64,000 bases of DNA from Vibrio nereis NBRC 15637 (GTDB lineage: Bacteria > Pseudomonadota > Gammaproteobacteria > Enterobacterales > Vibrionaceae): contig NZ_BCUD01000004.1 in assembly GCF_001591105.1 (NCBI RefSeq), positions 214,538 through 278,537 of the forward strand, in the 5' to 3' direction. Below the pieces are notes generated by a model. It saw only the letters and a list, made by a program, of their open reading frames with translations, was not told where the DNA came from and did no database searches. A program made the position numbers and the translations under genes. Shown here piece after piece: positions 35,735-43,342 of the stretch. Within the stretch, counting starts at the first letter, position 1. Every line of letters begins with the position of its first letter.

Positions 35735-36391
35735 ATGCGAATACTTTTGGTTGAAGATGATAACTTGCTCGGTCAATCCATGGTGACGTCACTCAGTCGT
35801 CATGGATTTACCGTCGACTGGTTAACCAATGGCGGCGGTGTGAATGCCGCCTTAAAGGCCGAGCAATTTACCGCAGTAATACTCGATTTAACCCTGCCCG
35901 ATATCGATGGACTAGAAGTACTAAAGAGATTGCGTAACGCAGGCTTCCATTTACCAGTGATGATATTGACCGCACGCGACGACATTCAAGACCGCGTAAA
36001 AGGCCTAGATGGCGGCGCGGATGAATACATCGGTAAACCTTTTGCCCTTGAAGAGTTATTGGCTCGCCTTAGAGTGTTGATTCGCCGACAATCTGGTAGT
36101 GCTAACCAGCAAATTTGTGTGGGTGACTTAGCCCTATCACTTTCTGAGCAAGTCATCACTTTCCAACAAGCACCACTTAAGCTCACCCGCAAAGAATTTA
36201 AATTACTTGCCAGCCTAATGACCAATGCAGGTAGAGTAATGAGCAAAGAACAACTCGCCCAATCATTACACGGCTGGGAAGACTGTACCAACGACAACAG
36301 TATTGAGGTACACATTCACAACTTGCGTAAGAAAGTGCCGAACATGCTAATCAAAAATATACGCGGTGTGGGGTACATCATTGAAAAGTAA
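35735..36391 (+). CDS. PmrA/QseB-type response regulator
   Basis: OmpR-family regulator of 218 residues: receiver with LLVEDDNLL, phospho-acceptor Asp51 in ILDLTLPDIDG, LTARD and the Lys in YIGKPF; winged-helix output with LTRKEFKLLASLM, then SIEVHIHNLRKKV and RGVGYII. Length and spacing match PmrA/QseB/CarR-class regulators, whose DNA sites are CTTAAG-type direct repeats. It starts 2 nt after the TPR gene and overlaps the sensor gene. It is the probable binder of the boxes at 31412 and 63152. Confidence 0.9.
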   Translation: MRILLVEDDNLLGQSMVTSLSRHGFTVDWLTNGGGVNAALKAEQFTAVILDLTLPDIDGLEVLKRLRNAGFHLPVMILTARDDIQDRVKGLDGGADEYIGKPFALEELLARLRVLIRRQSGSANQQICVGDLALSLSEQVITFQQAPLKLTRKEFKLLASLMTNAGRVMSKEQLAQSLHGWEDCTNDNSIEVHIHNLRKKVPNMLIKNIRGVGYIIEK

Positions 36392-37778
36392 TACGACCTA
36401 CTCTATCAAGCGTCGGCTGATTGGTGTGGTCATCATCCTGTCTATCACGATGATCACGCTTTCGTTGTACTTTAGCCTTCAATTCGCCAAACATGAAACA
36501 CAAGAAGTGTACGACGCGAGGCTTGGGCAAACCGCCAAGTTGTTTTCTTTAACCACCTCTTCTTTTCACGCCGATTTGACCGACCCTGCTATTCGTCGCC
36601 AATTTGAATTATGGATGGGTCACATTCGTCAGTTATCAGGCTCAGATGACGACCAAGACACTCCCTACGGCCACCCCTATGAGCAAAATATCATTTTCCA
36701 GTTTTACCAAACGGGCCAGCTGATATGGAGCTCGAACAAAGAAATTGACGCTCTGTCTCCATCTCCCGTTTTTGCTGGTTTTGGTGACCAAAGCACCACA
36801 GGCGGAGAGTGGCGGATTTTTCAGCTGCGCACCTCAGATAAAGATTATATTTTGGTCGCGGAAAAACAGAGTATCCGCCAAGAGATCATTGACGAAGTGG
36901 CCCTTTCAACCGTGATCCCTCAGCTTGTTTTGCTGCCTTTATTTATCATTATTCTTATCTATTTTATCGGTAAAAGTTTCCGCCCTATTTCCGAGTTAAG
37001 AACCGCCATTTCTCAGCGCAGTATTCAAAAACTGGATCATATCTACGTCGCGAACCAAACACTGGAGCTTTCTCCACTTGTCGATACCCTAAACCAGTTA
37101 CTCGAACAACTCGATCTGGCTTGGCAGCGAGAAAAGCGCTTTACTCGTATGGCTGCCCACGAGATTAAAACGCCGTTAACCATCTTGCGACTGAATGCAG
37201 AAAATGCCCTTCATAGCCAAGATAAGTCACAGCTAGAGCAAGACTTGTCCAATCTTCTGCAAGGTATTGACCGTACAGACCGCATCCTGCACCAGCTGTT
37301 AACCTTGGCCAGAGTAGACAGCATTACTAGCCTAGAGCGTTCCACCGTTGAGCTATCTAGCCTGCTTCAATCCGTCTTATCCGATCTGGTTCAGTTGGCA
37401 CTGCGGAACGATCAACAACTCAGTTTAGATGGAGATACAGGCGAGATTCTGGGAGACGAAATTTTGTTAGGGCTGCTGTTCCGTAATCTAATTGATAATG
37501 CCATTCGCTACTCTGGAGAAGGCAGCCAGATTGATGTTCGCCTTGTGGAATCGGATATGTATTACGAGGTGTTTGTTTCTGATACAGGGCCAAACATCAG
37601 CGATGAAGCACGCGAAAAGCTATTTGATAACTTCTACCGCGCCAATACGGAAAAAGGCGACGGCGCAGGGCTTGGCATGTCTATTGCTCGTGATATTGCC
37701 TTACTGCATAACGCGACTATCGAGTTGCTGCCGAGAAGTGAAAATAAGAACACCTTTCGGGTTCGCTTTAAGCGATAA
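36381..37778 (+). CDS. PmrB/QseC-type sensor histidine kinase
   Basis: Two membrane helices (~14-34 and ~178-200) flank a periplasmic domain with an acidic patch (SGSDDDQDTP), then HAMP-like linker, HisKA with MAAHEIKTPLTILR and HATPase with NLIDNAIRYSG and GAGLGMSIARD. The start is most likely the TTG at 36381, giving MKSNTTYSIKRRL and an 11-nt overlap with the regulator; a GTG at 36366 is possible. Acidic periplasmic patches are used by PmrB/PhoQ-type sensors to detect metals or cationic peptides, but the ligand here is unknown. A terminator follows. Confidence 0.88.
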   Translation: MKSNTTYSIKRRLIGVVIILSITMITLSLYFSLQFAKHETQEVYDARLGQTAKLFSLTTSSFHADLTDPAIRRQFELWMGHIRQLSGSDDDQDTPYGHPYEQNIIFQFYQTGQLIWSSNKEIDALSPSPVFAGFGDQSTTGGEWRIFQLRTSDKDYILVAEKQSIRQEIIDEVALSTVIPQLVLLPLFIIILIYFIGKSFRPISELRTAISQRSIQKLDHIYVANQTLELSPLVDTLNQLLEQLDLAWQREKRFTRMAAHEIKTPLTILRLNAENALHSQDKSQLEQDLSNLLQGIDRTDRILHQLLTLARVDSITSLERSTVELSSLLQSVLSDLVQLALRNDQQLSLDGDTGEILGDEILLGLLFRNLIDNAIRYSGEGSQIDVRLVESDMYYEVFVSDTGPNISDEAREKLFDNFYRANTEKGDGAGLGMSIARDIALLHNATIELLPRSENKNTFRVRFKR

Positions 37779-37793
37779 TTAAGCGGCAAACCT

Positions 37794-37828
37794 AAAAAGC
37801 GCTTGGATGACTCCAAGCGCTTTTTGTT
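37794..37828. terminator. terminator of the T_hemolysin-TCS operon
   Basis: AAAAAGCGCTTGGA-TGAC-TCCAAGCGCTTTTT, a perfect 14-bp stem with T-tracts in both directions; it also ends the convergent antiporter gene. Confidence 0.92.
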
Positions 37829-37905
37829 ATCTATCCTAGGTAATACCGATATTGAAAATGTCACACACCCGCCGTGACATTCTTACAAAAGAGCTTTGTG
37901 AGTGA

Positions 37906-39435
37906 TTAAGCCATAGCGACCTGAATCACTAACATTAGTGCACCGAAACTCAAAACGAAAACGACCATTGGCCAAACAAATTTTAGCCATTTGTTATACG
38001 ACATACCGAGCATCTGCAAAGTCGCTAGCACTAGTCCAGTCGGAGTTAAGTACAACATTGCATACTGCCCCCAGTTATACGCAGAAACCACTATTTCGCG
38101 TGGAATACCAACTGTATCTGCCAACGGTGCCATAATCGGCATAGACAATACCGCAAGGCCTGATGAAGATGGAACGATAAAACCAAGCAGTGCGAATACG
38201 AGCATTTGGGCAACGATAAATACACTCCCCTCCATACCAGATACAAAATCAGAGGCTGCGAAAAGAATAGTATCGGAGATCATGCCCTGTTCAAGCACCA
38301 GATTGACTCCTCTGGCAAGCCCTATAATCAGGGATACACCAACCAATTCAGATGCGCCTTTAGTAAAGGATTCCACAAGCGTTTTCTCTGAAAGACCAGA
38401 TATAATCATAATAACGATGGTAATTGCCAAGAAAGAAGCCGCCATAGTTGGGAACCACCATCCGCCAACGGATACGCCCCAAATCATTAATGGAAATGCC
38501 AATATAAACAGAGCCAGAATAAGCTTACGACGTGGAGTAAACGGAAGCTCATGATTCATGTCCACATCACTCATGTAGCGGGCTTCAAACTCTTCATGAT
38601 CAGCGTATGTATAAGAGAAGCTAGGATCAGCTTTAACCTTTTTACAATACCAGTACATGTAAGCGCTTAATGCAGCAAAGCCAACAATCAAGCCAATGAC
38701 CCGGAACTCAATGCCTGCTGTAAAGGGGATACCTGCAGCATTTGACGCAATAACCACAGAAAATGGGTTAATTGTTGAGAATGTTGAGCCCATAGATCCG
38801 GCCATAAAGATCGCCCCTACACACACGATAGAGTCATAGCCTAATGAAAGAAATATAGGAACTAATATAGGGTAAAACGCCACAGCCTCTTCTTCCAGGC
38901 CACAAGTTGTCCCGCCAAGCGCCATGACAAAACATACTGAAAATATGAGGCCAAATTCACGGCCTTTACTTTTCTTAGACAGTGCAATAAGCCCTGAGTT
39001 AAACGCCCCGGTTGCATTTACAACACCGATCATACCGCCTAAGACAAGGATAAATACGATGACATCGGCACCTTCTATTGTCCCTTCAACCATACTCTTA
39101 GTGACATCTCCAATGCCTTTATGGACAGGAATAACACGCTCATATGTGTCTGGAACGGCAATAGGTTTACGGATAATGCCACCAGTAAACTGGTCTATTT
39201 TTATATTGACACCGAGCTTGTCCAGTTCCTCCTGTGTTGCAGCTAAAGTCGTAACATCACCAGAAGGGGTTGCCATAGACAACATTCCTGACTCGGCGCT
39301 ATAAGTGAGTTTTGAATACGCGCCCGCAGGGATCATCCATGTGCAGGCAACAGCCAGCAAAGTAATGATAAACAAAATAGTAAAAGCGCTAGGAAAGTTT
39401 TTAAATCTTAGACGTGGGAGTACTACGCTTGTCAT
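37906..39435 (-). CDS. YfcC-family basic amino acid antiporter (ArcD-like)
   Basis: Membrane transporter of the YfcC/DcuC-related family (509 residues, ~12 helices). Conserved segments include the long periplasmic N-terminal loop ending in PVHKGIGDVTKSMVEGTIEGADVIVFILVLGG-type sequence, GGTTCGLEEEAVAFYPIL and MPIMAPLADTVGIPRE. In Vibrio arginine deiminase clusters such proteins act as arginine/ornithine exchangers. Immediately upstream is the ornithine carbamoyltransferase pseudogene and, divergently, an ArgR paralogue, so this is probably the surviving transporter of a lost arginine deiminase operon. Substrate inferred. Confidence 0.82.
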   Translation of the reverse strand: MTSVVLPRLRFKNFPSAFTILFIITLLAVACTWMIPAGAYSKLTYSAESGMLSMATPSGDVTTLAATQEELDKLGVNIKIDQFTGGIIRKPIAVPDTYERVIPVHKGIGDVTKSMVEGTIEGADVIVFILVLGGMIGVVNATGAFNSGLIALSKKSKGREFGLIFSVCFVMALGGTTCGLEEEAVAFYPILVPIFLSLGYDSIVCVGAIFMAGSMGSTFSTINPFSVVIASNAAGIPFTAGIEFRVIGLIVGFAALSAYMYWYCKKVKADPSFSYTYADHEEFEARYMSDVDMNHELPFTPRRKLILALFILAFPLMIWGVSVGGWWFPTMAASFLAITIVIMIISGLSEKTLVESFTKGASELVGVSLIIGLARGVNLVLEQGMISDTILFAASDFVSGMEGSVFIVAQMLVFALLGFIVPSSSGLAVLSMPIMAPLADTVGIPREIVVSAYNWGQYAMLYLTPTGLVLATLQMLGMSYNKWLKFVWPMVVFVLSFGALMLVIQVAMA

Positions 39436-39452
39436 AACATTTCTCCATTTCG

Positions 39453-39794
39453 TTACCCGGCACTAACTAACAGTGCCGAGCTAAAATCTAAATAGTCGCC
39501 TAGTGTGGCAACCATCACCGCTTTAATGGTGTGCATGCGGTTTTCTGCATTCATCATTGTGAATGCGGCAGGCAGTGCATAAAATTCAAAAAGGATTGTC
39601 TGTCTCCTTAATGGCATCCATATGTAAATGGTAACGCCTCATCATATTGACTCTCTCATCCCTGATGGCGTAATTTTTCTATTCCTAAGTATTTTGCTTT
39701 TTAGATCTGATGATAAATCCAGAAGGTGCTGAATTTCACGTGGAGTAAGATCGAGTAATTTAAATAAATTTCGGTTACGTAAATTAAAATCCAT
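39453..39794 (-). pseudogene. arcB: ornithine carbamoyltransferase remnant with internal deletions
   Basis: Three collinear pieces of ArcB/ArgF survive on the minus strand. From ATG 39794: MDFNLRNRNLFKLLDLTP then REIQHLLDLSSDLKS, the OTC N-terminus, open for 50 codons. Next, RRYHLHMDAIKETDNPF (~39640-39590), matching the OTC region before its HCLP motif, broken by a one-T loss and then reading LNFMHCLP. Last, AENRMHTIKAVMVATLGD (~39555-39500), the OTC C-terminal signature, ending at 39453. About 650 of ~1000 coding bases are missing and the pieces lie in different frames, so the gene is dead. Confidence 0.85.
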
Positions 39795-40357
39795 TTTAAT
39801 TTCTTTTTATTCCATAAAATTAAACTTCAATTAGGACTTAGTGTATTTTCAAGTTAAACACCTGTTGAATTAATATACTCCTAATAATTTTATTTAATTT
39901 GATGATATTCACAAATTCCATTTAACTACCCATTATTAACAATAAAGATAATACAACCCAATGTTATTTATAATTTTATATACACAAACCCATTAACCTC
40001 TCATCATTAAAAACAAGATAAAAATGAATGATTATCTAGTGACAATAGATATAAAACAGAAGAATAATAAAATTAAAAATCAATAAATATGCGATTAATA
40101 AAACTCAACATTAATGCAATTTTAAGTTTTATATTTGTAGTATAAAAAACAGTCATCACCCAAAAATAAAACTGGAGATGTAAATTATGAGTAGCTCTTC
40201 GAGTAAACATATAAGAATGGATAACAGTTACTTCATAGCTGCAATACTCAGCAATTGATGCACCTCTCAGATATGCTGGTTTTGTGTGTTTCTCCACGAA
40301 AAAACAAATTTTAAGGCTTTAAAATGACACGAGTTCAATAACAATTATTATGATTTC
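39795..40357. other. AT-rich spacer between OTC remnant and argR-like gene
   Basis: A very AT-rich 563-bp divergent region. One ArgR-box-like half is seen at 39866-39879 (TGAAT-TAAT-ATACT, 8 of 10 informative bases of the E. coli ArgR box). A 23-codon ORF (40187-40258, MSSSSSKHIRMDNSYFIAAI...) has GGAG 9 nt before its ATG and could be a leader peptide. No larger gene is supported. Confidence 0.35.
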
Positions 40358-40834
40358 ATGTCAAAAAACGTACAAAACGAAGCTATCACAAGAACAATAC
40401 GTCATAAGATTCTCAATGAAGAAATTACCTCTCAAGCCCTACTCGTTTGCATATTGGAAGAAGAAGGTTTCGGCAAAATTCACCAGTCGATGGTCTCCCG
40501 CATTCTTACCAAGTTAGGGGCTGTTCGTGTACTCAATGAAGACAAAAAGTTGTTTTATCAAATCCCTCATCAGCTAGAAATGCCTTCCTCCAAAACTAAC
40601 ATTGAAGAAATGATTAATGATATCGATTTTAATCGTTTCTTTATAATTATAAAAACAACGCCTTCAGCTGCTGAACTTGTGGCCCGCCTCGTTGATTCTT
40701 TACGTTCTCAAATGGGGATCATGGGGATTGTCTCTGGTGATGACACTATTTTTGTCACTCCGACTGAAGAAGGCAATACGAAAGAACTTACCAGACAATT
40801 AGCACAGTTTTTTAGCTTCAATAGTAAGGCTTAA
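40358..40834 (+). CDS. argR: ArgR-family arginine repressor paralogue
   Basis: A winged-helix N-terminus (TRTIRHKILNEEITSQALL, HQSMVSRILTKLGAVRV; residues ~10-60) and an arginine-binding/oligomerisation domain ending GIVSGDDTIFVTPTEEG give the full 158-residue ArgR layout. It lies divergently to the OTC remnant and antiporter, away from mdh where the housekeeping argR usually sits, so it is likely the dedicated regulator of an arginine deiminase locus. With arcA, arcC and an intact arcB absent here, its remaining target may be only the antiporter. No Shine-Dalgarno is obvious. Confidence 0.85.
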   Translation: MSKNVQNEAITRTIRHKILNEEITSQALLVCILEEEGFGKIHQSMVSRILTKLGAVRVLNEDKKLFYQIPHQLEMPSSKTNIEEMINDIDFNRFFIIIKTTPSAAELVARLVDSLRSQMGIMGIVSGDDTIFVTPTEEGNTKELTRQLAQFFSFNSKA

Positions 40835-40938
40835 CTTTATTGATACTCGGCCCTTCCAAACAATAGATTCGAATTCCGTACGTAATAGAACGCGACGACT
40901 CTGAGTAATGTATAAATAATGCATGATTTAAGTTGCTC

Positions 40939-41006
40939 CATCTGCCACTGAGTAATTAAGGAGACTCACGATGGGCAGATGCATGTTTCAGAAGTGCCAA
41001 ATGTAA
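40939..41006 (+). other. hairpin enclosing the start of an 11-codon ORF (possible leader)
   Basis: CATCTGCC (40939-40946) is complementary to GGCAGATG (40974-40981). Between them lies AAGGAG, and the ORF ATG (40971) is at the stem edge; the ORF encodes MGRCMFQKCQM and stops at 41006. Folding would occlude the ribosome site. A second small ORF and the membrane protein gene follow, so this may be a leader element. It is based only on sequence layout. Confidence 0.3.
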
Positions 41007-41039
41007 CATTTCTGTATTACGGAGCTTAGGGAGGAGTCT

Positions 41040-41198
41040 ATGCTTTATGATACTGGCTTTACCCGAATTGCCATTGTGGCTCATTGCAGGGAAAGCTCTT
41101 TAGTCCACAAAAACGGCTGGGTTACGATAAATACAGACAAGGAATCGAGATGGCTGACCCACATATCGAATCACCAATGGATCAATGGGATCACCTAA
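41040..41198 (+). CDS. small ORF, 52 residues, overlapping the next gene
   Basis: The ATG at 41040 has a very strong Shine-Dalgarno (GGGAGGAG, 5 nt away). The product begins MLYDTGFTRIAIVAHCRESS and ends ...NHQWINGIT, with no known motif, signal peptide or membrane helix. It overlaps the following membrane-protein gene by 49 nt in another frame, an arrangement suited to translational coupling. It may be a leader or the remnant of a larger gene. The ribosome site is the only positive evidence. Confidence 0.35.
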   Translation: MLYDTGFTRIAIVAHCRESSLVHKNGWVTINTDKESRWLTHISNHQWINGIT

Positions 41199-41659
41199 TG
41201 GTCATCATTTACCGTTTAGGCTTTACCCTTGCATGCCCTGTTCTTGCACTTCTTCCTTGGAATCTCGGCTACCCCGTTGAAAACTTTGTATTCTTATCTG
41301 CTGCCATGTGTGCGTCATCACTGCATATCTATAGTAAACCAATCCGCCTATTACTTCAGTTTGCGACATGGGCAGGTCTACTATGCTTTGTGTTTGGTTT
41401 GCCTAATATAGCTATGGGCGGTGCTTTTATTACCTTGGGCGGGCTATGCTACAAAGAGTATTTCTGCTTCAAAGTTCCAGGACTGCGATTTCAGCCACTG
41501 ATTCTGGCAGCGTTGTGGTTTTGTATGGTGTTTGATGCGGATATCGCAGCAAGACTACTTGCCACAATATCTGCTTTTCTTTTTCTTGTTACTAGTGTCT
41601 ACAAATGGATAATGCCAAGACACTTCGATATCGGTGATAAAACGAAATATGACGTCTAG
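41150..41659 (+). CDS. integral membrane protein, probably DUF2301 family
   Basis: A 169-residue protein with a short soluble N-terminus (MADPHIESPMDQWDHLMV) and about six hydrophobic segments, ending in a polar tail (PRHFDIGDKTKYDV). The layout and N-terminal sequence resemble DUF2301 inner-membrane proteins, whose function is unknown. The ATG at 41150 has AAGGA seven bases upstream and is preferred to the upstream in-frame TTG (41084). It overlaps a small ORF. No enzymatic motif is visible. Confidence 0.6.
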   Translation: MADPHIESPMDQWDHLMVIIYRLGFTLACPVLALLPWNLGYPVENFVFLSAAMCASSLHIYSKPIRLLLQFATWAGLLCFVFGLPNIAMGGAFITLGGLCYKEYFCFKVPGLRFQPLILAALWFCMVFDADIAARLLATISAFLFLVTSVYKWIMPRHFDIGDKTKYDV

Positions 41660-41979
41660 AGAAAACTCCCATGTGATATAGCAAGTTAAGATTGATCTAT
41701 TTAGACTCTGCTAAGAGCGTCAGTATCTCGTTGAGCCTTAGGCGGAAAAACCTATTTTGCGTCTGCGTCGTCTGTTTGAGCTAAGATTAAGCAAGCAAAC
41801 CAGATCACTGCCTTAGAAGCTTATGCAATACGTAATCAAATTAACATCTGCCTAAACGATGTAGACGATGGACGCCGAGAGTGAAGATATGAATAGCCTA
41901 GATATGCTCAGGGATACCAGCAAACATAACAATGCCATCGCGATGATTATGTCACAAACGTAGAGTGAGGATATAAATT
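41660..41979. other. 320-bp spacer without clear gene
   Basis: Nothing recognisable. A 31-codon ORF (41868-41963, MDAESEDMNSLDMLRDTSKH...) ends 16 nt before the next gene, but its start has no ribosome site. Confidence 0.3.
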
Positions 41980-42327
41980 ATGACGCACATACTCCCACAA
42001 GATGCTGCCGTAGATTTACTAGAATCTGTATTTGGTGTAGGCGAAATAGAACCAATGAATAACCCTCTAACGATTAACTTCTCTCCTAAATCAACCGCAG
42101 CCACGGGATTGGATATGCAAGTTATCTCATTTACCATCGACCCCCATGGCCAATGCGTAAAATCCAATATTGTTGCCGATTACCAGCAAAAACCTGTCGA
42201 AAGAGAAATAGACAGTGCCAACTTTGAGTTAGATCTTAAAAACAAACGACTGATGTTTTTTAACACCCCCATCACTAGCCCTGCCGATTTTGAAGCGGTT
42301 TATATTGAGAAGTTAATAAATACCTAA
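41980..42327 (+). CDS. hypothetical protein, 115 residues
   Basis: Soluble, mildly acidic protein with no signal peptide. It opens MTHILPQDAAVDLLESVFGV and has an alternating polar/hydrophobic region (LDMQVISFTIDPHGQCVKSNIV) that suggests beta strands. GAGGA lies 8-9 nt before the ATG, supporting the start. Neighbours are a membrane protein upstream and the convergent ABC importer downstream, giving no functional clue. I do not recognise the family. Confidence 0.55.
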   Translation: MTHILPQDAAVDLLESVFGVGEIEPMNNPLTINFSPKSTAATGLDMQVISFTIDPHGQCVKSNIVADYQQKPVEREIDSANFELDLKNKRLMFFNTPITSPADFEAVYIEKLINT

Positions 42328-42550
42328 GCCTCACAACCTAACATTGAGGCACACAGACAAAACGGTGAAGGGAGTACTTTCGATGATAAGCCGACTCCAT
42401 GTGTAGAGCCATTCTTATAGAATATATTAGGAGCAAGGCGCGATTGTATTTCTTCGGAGGTCGCCCCTTGTTGCTCCCGCAAGACAACAGATGGCTGCAC
42501 AGTTGGAGAGGAAATATTAACCAACCAACGAATGATGTCGTAATAGAAAA

Positions 42551-42579
42551 TGAATGAGGGAGATACTTACCCTCATTCA
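42551..42579 (-). terminator. terminator of the amino-acid ABC operon
   Basis: GAATGAGGG and CCCTCATTC form a 9-bp stem with a 9-nt loop; on the minus strand TTTTCTATT follows. It lies 17 nt beyond the ATPase gene stop. Confidence 0.75.
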
Positions 42580-42595
42580 CGTAAAGGCGATTATA

Positions 42596-43330
42596 TTACA
42601 GAACCTTAGATAAGAATTTCTTTAACCTCGCGTTAGTCGGGTTATCAAAAAATCGACTAGGACTGTCCGACACTAGTAGCTCTCCATCTTCCATAAACAG
42701 CACTCTATCTGCCACTTCTTTTGCAAAGCCCATTTCATGTGTCACTACAACCATCGTCATACCATCCTTGGCTAGATCTTTCATTACATCCAACACCTCC
42801 CCTACCATTTCAGGGTCAAGGGCTGAGGTCGGCTCATCAAACAACATGATATTTGGCTTCATCGCAAGTGCACGTGCGATCGCTACACGCTGCTGCTGAC
42901 CACCAGACAAATGATTGGGGTAATTATCCATCCTCTCCGAAAGACCAACCTTATAAAGTAAATCTTTTGCCTCTTCTTCGACGGATTTAGCGTCTCGTTT
43001 CGATACTTTTAGTGGCGCAAGCATAACGTTCCCTAAGGCCGTTTTATGCGGAAAAAGATTAAAACCTTGAAAGACCATACCAACATCTGCACGCAGCTTA
43101 TTAATATCCGTCTTTCTGTCATACATGTTAATGCCATCCACGATAATAGAACCGCTATTTATCGTCTCTAGCTGATTAATTGTTCTAAGGAAAGTTGATT
43201 TGCCAGAACCCGATGGGCCTACAATCACAATCACCTCTCCTTGTTCAACATCTACTGATACATCCTTCAGAGCGTGACAGCCATTAGGGTAAATTTTGTT
43301 GACTTTTTTTGCTGAAATAATGTGTTCCAT
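42596..43330 (-). CDS. polar amino acid ABC transporter ATPase (GlnQ/HisP-like)
   Basis: ABC ATPase of 244 residues with Walker [10 protein letters not shown] (~35-43), [16 protein letters not shown] signature, Walker [15 protein letters not shown] and the switch His in VVTHEMGFA. The GlnQ/HisP subgroup handles polar amino acids. The ATG at 43330 is used because GGAG lies six bases upstream; an in-frame TTG four codons earlier is not needed. Last gene of the three-gene importer operon, 12 nt after the permease. Confidence 0.92.
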   Translation of the reverse strand: MEHIISAKKVNKIYPNGCHALKDVSVDVEQGEVIVIVGPSGSGKSTFLRTINQLETINSGSIIVDGINMYDRKTDINKLRADVGMVFQGFNLFPHKTALGNVMLAPLKVSKRDAKSVEEEAKDLLYKVGLSERMDNYPNHLSGGQQQRVAIARALAMKPNIMLFDEPTSALDPEMVGEVLDVMKDLAKDGMTMVVVTHEMGFAKEVADRVLFMEDGELLVSDSPSRFFDNPTNARLKKFLSKVL

Positions 43331-43342
43331 TAACGACTCCAA

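Noticed and set aside
37991..38554. 187-codon plus-strand frame opposite the YfcC-like antiporter
   Set aside because: Shadow of an intact membrane transporter gene.
39458..39478. CGGCACT/AGTGCCG hairpin between the OTC remnant end and the antiporter gene as a terminator
   Set aside because: Lies within the remnant's last codons and lacks a T-tract; it could be an attenuator but evidence is thin.
40073..40297. 74-codon minus-strand frame in the AT-rich spacer before the argR-like gene
   Set aside because: GTG start, no ribosome site, composition follows the AT-rich DNA, and no family resemblance.
41868..41963. 31-codon ORF before the 115-residue gene
   Set aside because: No Shine-Dalgarno and no recognisable sequence features.
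42324..42580. Two overlapping minus-strand frames between the 115-residue gene and the ABC operon
   Set aside because: No ribosome site, frames overlap each other, no recognisable family; possibly old mobile-element debris but not supportable.
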